Source of the DNA: Salvia splendens
Taxonomy: Eukaryota > Streptophyta > Magnoliopsida > Lamiales > Lamiaceae
NCBI RefSeq assembly: GCF_004379255.2
Contig: NC_056034.1
Location: 10,108,501 to 10,172,500, forward strand
Direction: 5' to 3'
DNA length: 64,000 nt
Numbering within the stretch: position 1 is the stretch's first letter; each line of letters starts with the position of its first letter. Positions 37,215 through 48,914 of the stretch are shown here, piece after piece. Made by a program: the position numbers and the translations under genes. The notes beneath the pieces are model-generated. The model made no database searches. It was not told the DNA's origin and saw only the letters and a list, made by a program, of their open reading frames with translations.

Positions 37215-37485
37215 AAATAATACTATCTCCGTCCCCCAAATTTTGTCCTACTTTGACCCGGCACGAGTTTTAAGAAATGTAATGAAAAGTGAGTTGAAAA
37301 AGTTAGTGGAATATGAGTCATACTTTTATATACTACTATTAGTTTTATAATAAAATGTGAGTAAGAATTAGTTAGTGGAATATGTGGTCCACTACCAAAA
37401 ATGGTAAAGAATGAAATGAGACAAATTTTTTGGGATGGACGAAAATGGAAAAATGGGACAAACTTTCAGGGACGGGGTAATTTCT
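37215..37485. mobile_element. Stowaway-like MITE
   Basis: The left end CTATCTCCGTCCCCC and right end AGGGACGGGGTA are inverted. The interior matches others of the family (GTTTTAAGAAATGTAATG). Boundaries approximate. Confidence 0.6.
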
Positions 37486-37590
37486 TGATTAAATTATTAA
37501 TTGATAGTAGTAATAATTATAAGATACAAAATTTAGTAATTTTTTTTGACAAAAAAATACTACTATCTGGTAATGAGGAATTGATGTTTA

Positions 37591-38228
37591 GAGCATCAAC
37601 AGTGGTGCGGAATTCCCAAAAACACCTCCTGCCACGTCATACGGACTTCCCACTGCACTGCCACGTCATACGAAATTCTCACTGCACAATGGCGGAATTC
37701 CCGAAGGAATTCCCACAATAAAAAAATTCACAAATTCACAAATTAAACAATTTCCAGAAGTAAGAAATTTACGGAATTAAATAGTCGACACAAATAGGGA
37801 AAAATATTCCATTAATAAAAAAAAGAAAAGTACATTTCACCAAATTTAAAAGTACATTTCAATAATGCCCACCCCCACATCAACGACGACCCATATGCTG
37901 CCATACTTCTTCAATAATATCGTTCTGGAGTCGAACATGGGCTTGTTTTTGGCGCATGTCGGCGAATGCACGGACTCGATCGACATCGTTCAACGGGATG
38001 TATATATAGAAACCGAAAAAAACATTTAATGCATTAAATAAAAATTCCGCGCGGAATTCCGCGGGCGTCAACGCAATGGCGGACGTCCGCACGGAATTCC
38101 CCGCGGAACTGCGAATTCCTTCGCGGAATTTCGTATCCGTGGAAGGGACGCACAATGGCGGACGTCCGTCACGGAATTCCCGCACGCCGGTGGGAATTCC
38201 GCATGGACGTCCGCCATTGCTGATGCTC
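37591..38228. mobile_element. PIF/Harbinger deletion derivative rich in GGAATTCC
   Basis: The ends GAGCATCAACAGTGG and CCATTGCTGATGCTC are inverted, with TTA on both sides (37588-37590 and 38229-38231). GGAATTCC-like and CGGACGTCCG-like motifs recur near both ends. A minus-strand tail at about 37880-38010 reads HVRLQNDIIEEVWQHMG, similar to the C-terminus of Harbinger transposases. Confidence 0.78.
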
Positions 38229-38231
38229 TTA

Positions 38232-39182
38232 GAATTACATTGGGCAGAGTTAATTGTACCTAAAAATACATCAAAATATAATTGAAGCTTGGTGGCCGGA
38301 GCAAACATCGAAGGTTAAATTGTGTATATTATAGGATTAGTCAATATGTAAATTATCTGTCGTTTTATTTAAGAAATCAATTGGGGGCAGACTTTGATCT
38401 TCCAAACTTCTTGTTTCTTTAAATGGATGTAATCTTCTTAACTGAATATTTGATATATAAGCATTTTGATCTTAACATTCATTATATGAACATCCAACTA
38501 AAAGTGGTTTCAAAATCACACAAACACACACGATCTAATTTATAAATGGAAAGAAAGAAAATCTGGTAGTGATACTACCAACATAGCTAAAACCCTGCAC
38601 AGGCAGCTGACATAGAGTAGAAGTGGTGGATACACAGGCCACAGCCAACCATATCAAGAATTATAAAACAAAACATATCAAGGAGCAATTGAAAGCTGAC
38701 ATTACTCTAAATATTTCAAAATAAATCACTGCCATTTGGGTAGATTTTATTCAAACGAACCAAATACGAATCAAGTATGAGATGAAAAATAAAGTAAGAG
38801 ATGAAAAGAGTGTTGTTCTTGCCAAAAAAAGAAAATCAATGACTTATAATGGGACAACATAAAATGAAAAGTTAATCACTTGTGGTGGAATGAAAAGACT
38901 ATAAAATTTGTGTACAATAAATCTGAAAAATAAAATAGGAAAATCCTCATAAAAATTTGGAGTGGGTAGAAAATCATCATTTGTCTTTCATCACAGATAG
39001 ACCAAAATACCCCTTAAGGGCTAGATGGTATTTTGGACACACAAAAAATTCCAAAATGTGTAAAATTTTCATCCAGTACATCAAAGTCTAAGGATGTATG
39101 GGGATATATTTGAAGTTTGAGTACCGCGTTTAATACAATTTCAAAGTTTATTTACCAAAAATGTAGTTCACCATTAAGATAT
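38232..39182. other. intergenic, no gene seen
   Basis: AT-rich spacer. Nothing recognised. Confidence 0.4.
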
Positions 39183-39536
39183 GGCCAGCCGTAAATTAAT
39201 TTAATAATAAAAAAATTGATTTTTTTTTCAATTTTTTGGTTTAATACTACTTGATTTTACTTTTATATTATCTTCATTATATGTTGCTCGTGTTGCTCTT
39301 TCGTAGTTTTTGCTCAACTTATTACTACTGTCATTTCTTGATTGTTGCTTAACGTATACAGTAATTCGTGATATTAATGTGTTTTACGTAATGGAATTCA
39401 AAGATAAGTATCAACTCACAAGTCCATTCACACACATATAAGTTTATATAGGTAATTCTAATTTTTTTTATACATGTAAATGGACTAAATTAACCCTTTA
39501 TGGCCGGCCACATTATGTCCATTTAGCATCACTCTA
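39183..39536 (+). repeat. dispersed repeat, copy 1
   Basis: About 350 bp, closely matching 45629-45989 in the same orientation. It begins GGCCAGCCGTAAATTAATT and has an inverted match TTTATGGCCGGCC near its right side. Homology runs on to GCATCACTCTA, so this is not a simple terminal-inverted-repeat element. Family unknown. Confidence 0.7.
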
Positions 39537-40025
39537 TTTTTTTTAGGACAGAGAGAGTAATGCATAATACTCCATCTGTTCCAAAGAAGATGACTCATCA
39601 TTGGTCGGCACAGAATTTTATGCAAATTAACTTTGTGGGTTGAGTTGGGGAGAATAAAGTAAGAGAGAAGAGACTAAATAGAGATAGATGTGTTTCTATA
39701 TTTAGTATGAGTAATCTTAATTGGGACAAATCAAAAAGAAAAAATGGGTCATTTCCGGTGGGACGGAGGGAGTAGTAGTAAAAAAAACACTCCTCTCATC
39801 CTGCCATAGGAGTCCTATTTGGTTATTGCACAGGTTTTAAGAAATGTAAAGAAAAATGGATTAAATAAGTTAGTGGAATATGAACTTCACTTATATATAT
39901 ATATTAGATTTATGGAGTAATAAAATGTGAGTAAAATAATTTGGTGTAACGTTAGACCTACTTATTATGAGGCGGACTAAAATGGCAAAACATGACTTTG
40001 ATTGGGTGACGGATATAGTAAAAAT
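39537..40025. mobile_element. two adjacent Stowaway MITEs
   Basis: One spans about 39570-39776 (CTCCATCTGTTCC to GGGACGGAGGGAG). A second follows at about 39788-40018 (CACTCCTCTCATCC to GGGTGACGGATATAG). Confidence 0.6.
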
Positions 40026-43000
40026 AGAAGAGGTGAAGAAGAAATAAATGTTGATAGAGGTGAAGTTGGGTGTTGGCGTTTCCAATGAAATGGCAGAGAG
40101 ATGGTAACGAGTGAGATGAAGCCCCAATATTGTTGCAGGTGCTGCTGCTGCTCTTACTCATTCAGACGAGAAAGAAGAAAGTACTGACCCACCCAAGGGC
40201 ATTCTTGGTATTTCACTTTATAATAGAGATTAATGTATTGGGATGAGAGATTCATGAGAACGTATCTTAAACCTGCCAAACTAAGTGAAGGGTTTGTCCT
40301 TTGTTGGCATTGGAGCTGCAGATTTTAAGCATTCCCATTTAAGCATTGCCAACTGAAACCCTACTACTCTACTCTCTCCATCCCATGATCTCAGCATTTG
40401 GCATGACAGCCTTCTGCAACACTCAACCTGAAACTCTTATTCATACAGACAACCCAACCCCCATTATTGTTTCTATTAGAATTATTGAAGCCAAAATTAC
40501 AACATATGTGTTGAATTTGAATACTACATTTCTTGTATTGAATACTCCTACTCCATATATATATATGTGTTGTGTGGAGTTCCAATAACATCAAATCAAT
40601 TATCAATACCAGACTTTCAGAGTGGCACAATGCCCACAGTAACTGATACAGCTAAAAAGCCTGACTCTTTCTATTGAAATATAGCCATCTCAATTCTGTT
40701 ATCATCTTATATATGGAACTAACACAATACAATTACTACTAATATATGGGGAAAACAACTTTTCCAACGGAAATGTGAAAATGCCAATTATAGTATTGAC
40801 TAGGCAATTTCATAGCTTGTAGAGGCTTTAGCTGAATGAGTTGATATGGAGTACCAAACAGGAATCTCATCAACCCTTTATACATTTTGTACACTAAGTC
40901 TGTCATCAAATACTACTATAATTGATCCTTCAGCACTACACTATTCACTACAATGGTCTACCACTTTCTTATTAGTACTCCACTAATATTTCTTATTTTA
41001 ATTTCTTCCTTGCTTATAAACTCGAATTAAATTTGTTTAATTATAAACAAAAATTATTAAAAGCGCATACTTGTAATGAACAAACTACATAGGCAAACTA
41101 ATTATACCATAATTTAAGTAGGACATCAGCTTGTTCAGTGTTACCCGACCGCCTAGTTACAAAGCCATTTTTACTTCTCATAGTGCAAGTGAAAAAAAAA
41201 GGAAGAATGTGAAGGTGTGAAAAATGTGTAAATCTATAGATGAAAACAAAAATCAAATTATAAAATGGAAAAATAATTAAAGCAAGTACACATGTCGCCA
41301 TATGATTGGCCCATGGAATCTCATTGTGTTCATGACGTTTAAGCGCCACTGCAGTCCATGGCCTAAGAGTATAGCAAAATATGACACACAAATTAAGTTG
41401 TAAATTTATTAGTAGACGATTACATGACATAGTTGGGCAGTAAAATAATTTCATAATTTATTTAGGTGTTTTTAAGCGTTCATTTGTAGCCTAAGACAAA
41501 CGGAGTACCAATTTTAGAGGGCAAGTTGAACTCGAGTTCACATTTTTATGAGCTTTAAACTTGAGGAGTAACTGGAGTACCATTACAATTGAGAAAAGAG
41601 GGATAGCATATGCAGCATTGCTTGATATATCCTAATTTGAAGCTATTGCCATGAAAAAAGAGATGATGTTGAATGGGATTAGGGATAAAAACAAAGATTT
41701 CAACAAGTTTTTCCAATTATCTGAACTTTACCACACTAAAGAAGTTGGATTGATAAGAGCCAAGGCTTGGCAAATGGCAATGTCAATCAGTTGAAGTCTC
41801 TGAAAACATGGCCATGACACTCTCTTTATTCATTGGATGGAGATATTAATGGCTTTTATTGGCATTTTTGCTGTCATCTTTGGACCACGTAACTTCTGTG
41901 TTTTGGGCATGTTTCCCTTTGTGGGTGTGTTGGTCTTTGATAGCGATTCGCAGTCGCATTCATGTTTCTGGGATTCTCAACTTGTCCATTTTGTGATCAT
42001 GCCATTCATTAAAGAATTCTAAAGATGTCTAGTTCCATGAAATTAAGTTGTATCCCATCTACATAAATGAAGTGGGTTACGTACTCGGTGTCTATGGATT
42101 CCGTTTTACTATATTTTTCTCATATTGTTACAAAAAATAATGCGACTATTTACAACAAGAAAACAGATTTAAACATTCCCAATATTAGTAACAAACAATT
42201 ATAGGTGTTGCATTTTAGCAAGAAATACATTTTATTTCTTTATATGTATATGTGTCAACTCCATTTCCACTAACTTCATTTTTTATTCTTTACACACTTT
42301 ATGGCCACCAATAATATGGCCAAAGTAGCATCACACAATTACAACATTGTTAATAATCTACAACTTACCCCCAATTTACTTGTAATGAATAGTATATGTG
42401 TAGAAATCCAATGAGATTGAATCAATTAACAATTATCAGTATCTCAGAGGAGGGGAGGTGGCACAATGCCCACAGTAACTGAAAATCTGATTCATGCAGC
42501 ATAGTGATTAAACATCTTGTACAGCAATAAATAAAGCCTGAGTCTTTTACAGCATTATAGCCTTCTGAATTCTGTTATACTATCATCTTATCTTCAAGCA
42601 CATCACATTTACAAATTTATTGGAACTAATACATTCATTATAATAGTAGGAGTATATGGATTTAAAAAAAACTTTTCGAATAGAATTGTGAAATATGCCA
42701 ATTATAGTATTGACTAGGCAGCTTCACAGCATGCATGTAGTGGCTGTAGCTGAATGCACTTAAAGAGGAAAGAGGCAATGTCAAGCTTTCATGGAGCTTT
42801 ATGCATTTTGTACAGTGGTGCTTTTACAACCAAAGTCTACTATGGGATGTGAATACTATCAAAGATTCTTAATTTGAGAATTTATTAGTAGGGGTTTATG
42901 TTTATCTGTTGCCTTACGACAAACTATCCATTTTTTAGGGCATGTTAAACTTCAGTCCACATTTTTATGAGCTTTAAACTTCAGAAGTAATTGGATCATT

Positions 43001-43931
43001 ACAATTGAGAACAGAGGTTTATAAAATGAAGAGGGATAGTACGCAACATCACTTGATATATCCTTACATTCTGCATTCGTAAAATGAAGAAGGATTTATT
43101 TGAACCTGTTGATATCATGCCATGAGAAACTAGAGCATGTGGACTGGGATAAAAATGAAGTAAAGTGGCCTCAAGGTTATTAAGATTTCCAGAAGTTACA
43201 GTTGATCTACATCAAGTCTCTCCGTTTTCCAATCACCAGAAGGTTACCACACTAAAGAAGCTGAATTGAATTTATTAGAGTAAAGGCTGGAGAGTGGGTG
43301 CTCACACACCCGCATCTGCTCATCCCCACTTTGTTTGAGCAGAGACGGTTATCAAGCAGGCGAACATGTCTTACAATAGCTGCTAGGGTTAAGCCTCCAG
43401 TACCGGAGAAATCAAGACCGGGATTGTTTACTTAAAAATGACAAGATAATAAGGAAGAGGATACCGAGCAAGAGATAGATTATGATGTGCATTTTAGTTT
43501 GGCAACACACTACAAAGTACAATCTATAGCTTCATCAGCCCGAATCAGAGTGTATACAAATTACACCACCAAGACAGGAATCACTACATTCAAATTGGTA
43601 CAATCCTACATCCAATACTCTATCTCACACTTGCTGCACCAACGAATGCAGCAAGATGCAAAGTAGTATGTTAACAAACTCATCGCGGAAACAGTAAAAT
43701 TCAACACTCCCTAGTCCCTACCAATGCATATACTGTAGGAGTAATATAAACATGAAGGACAACACAATAACCAAACTTGTAGAATTTTAAATTCAATGTG
43801 TGAGGCTAAAGCTCTGGACACATTGCAAAAATTAACAAGAATTGACATTTTTCATCTATAAACAGTCAAATAATCAACCCCAAAACAATCATATCATATA
43901 CAAATGTGAAAGAGTGGCAACTTACATAAAG
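40026..43931. other. non-coding region with a segmental duplication
   Basis: 3.9 kb without a supported gene. Blocks within about 40616-41780 recur in the same order and orientation at about 42440-43270, for example GGCACAATGCCCACAGTAAC, CCAATTATAGTATTGACTAG and ACATTTTTATGAGCTTTAAA. The copies are diverged and differ by indels. A small hairpin (minus-strand loop TAGTCAATACTATAATT) is kept in both. The region nearest 43931 should include the mTERF 3' UTR. Confidence 0.6.
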
Positions 43932-44800
43932 CTAGGATGATCTTGATTCCACCGTCTGCAGTCGCCTCTCAATCAACCGCGCGTTGAACTCCCCATCACT
44001 AACCTTCAACATATCCGACAACGGCATAGAAAATCCATGCTCCATCAAAAGCCGGTGGCGCGGCTTAATCTTCCTCTCCAAGCTAAACGAAAAATACTGC
44101 GGAAAACGCTTAATTTCCACCAAATCCCCATTCATTTCCTTCAAGAAATACTCCACCTTGGCCACGTAATTACTCTCCACACTAAATGTCAACAACCCCG
44201 GCGACCTCAGCACCATATTCCTTACTTCATCATAAGCAAAACCTAGTCCCACCAAAAAATCAATCTTGGGCTTCAAAGTAAACTCGACGCTAGAAACCAG
44301 CAACATCGTGGTCTGAGCGGTCAATTTATTTGATCCCGAAAACCCAAATTCAGTCAGGAATTGAAACGCCGGCCTCAATTGAGTATCCGGATCGGAAACA
44401 AGGAGCCTAGGGCACCGAATTATCGCCTTCCTGATATCGGGAAATGGAATTCGGACAACGTTGATTAGAAAATCGAAAATGGGTATATACCCGCGTAAGG
44501 ATCGGCGGTGAGAAGCTGCGGGTACATGTCCAGAATGCGGCCGGCAGAGGCGAGCTCGACGCCCATGGATGAGAGGCATTGGGTGACGGAGAGGAGAGTG
44601 GAAATAGGGGCAGAGCGGAGATTAGGATTTTTGTGGAAGGCTTTTGTGGGATTTACTCTCAGGAATTGGAGGTATCGTACCTTCTGTCGGAATCTCAAGC
44701 CGGGGTCGGCGGCGACGGTGACGGCGGTGGTGGGAAGCAGGGTTTTGAGGTTATTTTGGGTATTTTCAAATTTTGGAAGGATGGCCATTTGCATTATCAT
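43932..44800 (-). pseudogene. mTERF-family organelle protein gene with a one-base frameshift
   Basis: mTERF proteins are helical-repeat nucleic-acid-binding proteins that act on transcription, splicing or translation in plastids or mitochondria. The first part reads from 44800 (MIMQMAILPKF, with ATGs at codons 1, 3 and 5) to about 44484. It includes [20 protein letters not shown] and [14 protein letters not shown]. From 44480 the match continues one base out of frame ([70 protein letters not shown]) to the stop at 43932. The break is at a CCC run (44481-44483); one more base there would restore one frame of about 289 residues, a normal size for a compact single-exon member. The rest shows no decay, so a sequencing or assembly error is a real alternative to a true pseudogene. 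Confidence 0.88.
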
Positions 44801-45628
44801 TTTCAGGGAAAATGCATTTTTTTCTTTATTTCAAACATTCAAATAAAAGGTAGCTTACGGATTGGGCTACAATGTGTTGGGCCGATAATATTACTAAACC
44901 AGTTGGAATAAATGGGCTTCAAAATCGATACTATGTTACATTAATTTTTAACGGACAAAAAAGAGGCTGATTATTGAAAATGCTAAATGGGTTTAATTAA
45001 GTGGGCTATGAAGGCCTTATTTCAACTATAGTTCGTGAATTTAAATGAGTATAATTCTCATTGGTTGTTTTAGAATTTGGAGTTGCTAAAGAAATAAATT
45101 ATTCCAACATTTTTATTTTACTTAACTCTATATGCTGACCATTTTTTTATCATCGTTCTCATTCACTCCACTTTGATGTATGCTACCTCAAAAGTTGGTT
45201 GCATATTATTTAACGTTTTATGCGATTATAATTGCATATATAGTATTGTGAAATTAGTGGAGATCTATATCACTTTAAGTGCATTTTTTTCTTTTAGATA
45301 TGTCATTCTGATGTAGAGTATATGATAATATGAATATCAATATCTCTAATTTATTCTCTTTTAGAATATGGAGAAAAGGAATATCATAATTAAGCACAGG
45401 TGTGAGAAGAATAGGAGAAAGTTTAGAATTTAGCGAGTGGCGGGGCTCGAGAGTCGATAGAGGAGGCATGGCTCAGAGTAGAAGACTACGCATTCATTTG
45501 ACTTCACCTTTTTTATGGATTTCACTTTCCAAGGAGTTGAAGTCTTTTCACCCATTTCACTCAATGTCTTTTCTAAAGAAACAGTGACCGTCTTCCACAG
45601 AGATTACAAATAGAATAAAGGGTTGCAC
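44801..45628. other. mTERF upstream region and intergenic
   Basis: Should hold the mTERF promoter on the minus strand. No other gene or repeat recognised. Confidence 0.4.
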
Positions 45629-45989
45629 GGCTGGCCATAAATTAATTAAATAATAAAAAAAATAAATTTTTTTAAATTTTTAGTTTAATACTACTTGATT
45701 TTACTTTTATATCATCTTCATTGTATGTTGCTCAACATGTTAGTGTTGCTCTTTCGTAGTTTTTGCTCAACTTATTACTACTGTCATTTCTTGATTGTTG
45801 CTTAACGTATACAGTAATTCGTGATATTAATGTGTTTTACGTAATGAAATTCAAAGATAAGTATCAACTCACAAGTCCATTCACACACATATAAGTTTAT
45901 ATCGGTAATTCTAATTTTTTTATACATGTAAATGGACTAAATTAACTCTTTATGGCCGGCCACATTATGGCCATTTAGCATCACTCTAA
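45629..45989 (+). repeat. dispersed repeat, copy 2
   Basis: Second copy of the repeat at 39183-39536, same orientation, beginning GGCTGGCCATAAATTAATT and ending GCATCACTCTA. Confidence 0.7.
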
Positions 45990-46035
45990 TAAATAACTAT
46001 GCACTACTTTCATTTTATCCGATTTTTAAATCAAC

Positions 46036-47034
46036 TACTCCCTCCTCACCAAACATCTCATTTTACTATTTTTATCCGTCTATCAATAAAACCTTATTTA
46101 CTTTTTTATCATTTTTTTTAATAAATCTCTATATTCCACCAACTTTACCTTAATCACATTTCATTATAAAATTAATACCCTTTCTATCCCACAATAAGGA
46201 TCACATTTTGTCATTTCGATTCGTCTCACAATAAGAGTCACATTTCACTTTTACCATAAATGGTAAGTAGGTTACACATTCTACTAACTCAATTCATTCA
46301 CATTCTATTACAAAACTAATAGTATAAAAAGGTGGACTGCATATTCCATTAACTTTTCCAATCCACTATTCTTTGCATGTCTTAAAATCTATCCCCATAT
46401 CAAATATGACTCCTATTGTGGGACAGAGAAGGTATATAAAAGTAGAACTCACATTTCATTAGTTTTATTCCCACCCACTTTCTATTATAAATATTCTCTA
46501 AAATTTGTGTCATGTCGAATGTGGACTTGTAATTGTGGACGGAGGAAGTATACAAAATCAAAAATTGCTAAAGTTAAATAATTTTGGACAAAACTCAAAA
46601 AAATATAAGAAGAAAGAAACTTTTCAAATAAAGATAAGAAATAGAACTCCACGCGTTTTCAAGTTTTCTTTTTTTGTATTTTAGCCAAATTATTTATGTG
46701 GTGGACATGAGATTAATATGTTAGCAACATGTAGGTGTCAGTCCAAATTAGCCCACACATACACGATCATATCTATAATCAATCTCCTTTTTTGTGTTTT
46801 TGCAGTACTAACTAAACAGTTAGTTGAAAAGTAATATTCTCTCCGTCCATGAAAAATGGGGCACATTTGCAATTTTTTATTGTCCACAACAAATATACAT
46901 TCAAATAAGATGAACCACACATTCCACTAACACTACTTGTCTCTTACTTTTTTCCTCTTCTCTCTTACTTTAGCAATTCTACATTAATACTCGTGTCATT
47001 CACAAAGTGCCCTATTTTTCGTGGACAGATGGAA
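46036..47034. mobile_element. cluster of Stowaway-like MITEs
   Basis: At least three: a partial one at about 46038-46175 (CTCCCTCCTCACC), one at about 46176-46432 (CTATCCCACAATAAGG to GTGGGACAGAGAAGG) and one at about 46836-47034 (CTCTCCGTCCATG to GTGGACAGATGGAA). No gene between them. Confidence 0.55.
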
Positions 47035-47038
47035 TACA

Positions 47039-48547
47039 TGTTAGGATTGGTATACTGAAAAGCATATTTTGAGCATGTTGCACGGATAGAATTGTTTGTA
47101 TACAATATATTCTACAATCCACTTTTAACCCCAGTCAAAAAGAAGTAATTTTATCGCATTGGTGTTTGCTTATGCATTTATAAGAGGTTTCTTAAATATT
47201 TAAATGTATAAGAAGCAAACAAGTCTAATTCTTTTACATAGTAGACTGGTCGTGAACGACGTTCACAAAAGGTGACCCAGTCAGTCATTTGTAGAAGAGA
47301 AATAGAATTTCACAACATATATAGGCTTTGGCTACCTACTATGAAAGGTTGCAGTGTCAATCCTCATGTTTCCTTCCCTTAGGAAATAAACGACACTGGT
47401 GTGGTATAGCACTGAAGTATCTAACAGTTGAGATAAGTCTTTCTTGCTATTTACTGAAAAACGAGGTCTCGGTGATTGTTATTTCTTAATCATTTTTGAC
47501 ATAGCATTGAGCATACGATATTGATTATGCACTACTTTGATTTATTAAATGGTGCGGATTTTTCGCAATCCAAAAATCCTGATATATTGGGTAGTGGTGA
47601 TCAATGTCTAGAGGTGCTAGTATTGTTATTGCAATGAATCGTGTGCTGGGTAAGTCCAGTTTGATAATATCCTCAAGAGGTGTTCGAAAAAGGTTTTATT
47701 ATTCAGAAACCCGGCCGGTTGGAATTTATTCCAGAATAATAAATAAAGATTTTGAACTAGACAACTCTTGGAAAAAGATATTAATTAATTAAAGTCAAAT
47801 AGTAGACTTAAATTAATTAATGGATATATTTATATCTTAAACACGAGAAATTATAAATTAAAGAGGTAAAGCCCGGATTACTCGTAATTTGGGATTGGAC
47901 GGACAGTCAATATTATTATACTATAGTGGATGATAGTAATATTCTGTTTGGATTTGAATTAAATTGAGGCTCAATTTAATTAGTAAAAGTCCAATAAGTT
48001 TGGCCTAAGTCCAACCTCCATGGATCCCTAATTTGACCCATAATAACTCTATATAAAAGGATATTAGAAAGGAGATTAAGAGTAATTTAATCATTAATTT
48101 TCGTGCTCCCCTCTGTGAGTGGACGAAAAATCGGTTTTTGACAAAACTGATGTTGTCTTCTTTCTAATCAAGTCCTTTTCAATTCTGACAAGCTTCGCCC
48201 ACCCAAAGGTCATTATCTGAGTTCGGGATATAGATTAGAAGGTTCGTGGTTGAGTACGAAGAACATCAAGTGGAGAAGGCACAAACAATCGTCGATTCTT
48301 TGGAGAATCAGATCAATAATTCTAAACCATAGGAATTCATGAATTAGGGCTTAATTTCGTTAAGCATGAATTTATGTGTGTTCTAGCATGCAATTGATTG
48401 TTTAACATGTGAATCAATTAATTTCATAATTGGTCAAATAGATCTTTAAATCTGATTTTTTTTAATTTGCATGTCAAATAGATCTTTAAATCTGATTTTT
48501 TTTAATTTGCATGACTTCCGCTGTGCAAGAGATACCAAACCCCAATA
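47039..48547 (+). mobile_element. solo LTR, copy 1 of a 1.5 kb LTR family
   Basis: Begins TGTTAGGATTGGTATACTG and ends CCAAACCCCAATA. It matches 61523-62989 along its length in opposite orientation. A TATA box (CTATATAAAAGG at about 48050) gives the plus orientation. The flanks ATACA and GTACA may be a mutated 5-bp duplication. There are no internal genes, so it is read as a solo LTR. Confidence 0.75.
48434..48514 (+). repeat. tandem duplication of about 40 bp in the solo LTR
   Basis: GTCAAATAGATCTTTAAATC plus a T-run and AATTTGCAT occurs twice in a row. The other copy of this LTR has a single unit, which accounts for most of its 42-bp length difference. Confidence 0.85.
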
Positions 48548-48670
48548 GTACATACAATCACCAAAGGAGTATACTTAATAGAGAACGCGAATGAAAAGTA
48601 TACACAATTCATATCAACGAGGCAATATATGGTAGCGATGTCAAATTAAAATTTTTTAGTATATGATTTT

Positions 48671-48914
48671 TCTTATCGATGGTAATCGAGAGAGGCGATG
48701 TTGTGGCAACGCATAATGAAGAGAGGAAAATATTTGAGAGAATGAATCGGTAATTCTTATTGCTTGATTTGTATGTATTACAATCTCCCAATATATAGAA
48801 CAATATAATTCCTAACTAAGGAAAAACAATTAATTACATATCAATCTATTTTAGGGTATTGATATCAAATCAATGATTCCCTAATCTCCTCTCCTTAATT
48901 CATGTAATTTGACA
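48671..48914 (-). repeat. 3' LTR of the Ale-like copia
   Basis: 244 bp. In element orientation it starts TGTCAAATTACATG and ends CCATCGATAAGA. The Pol reading frame runs into it and stops at 48881. Confidence 0.92.

Noticed and set aside
42690..42740. miR167-like string on the minus strand (TGAAGCTGCC)
   Set aside because: Only the first ten bases fit, the rest of the mature sequence does not, and the other copy of the duplicated block has changed bases here.
45402..45587. 61-codon plus-strand frame
   Set aside because: Short and without motifs, in AT-rich spacer; no support as a gene.
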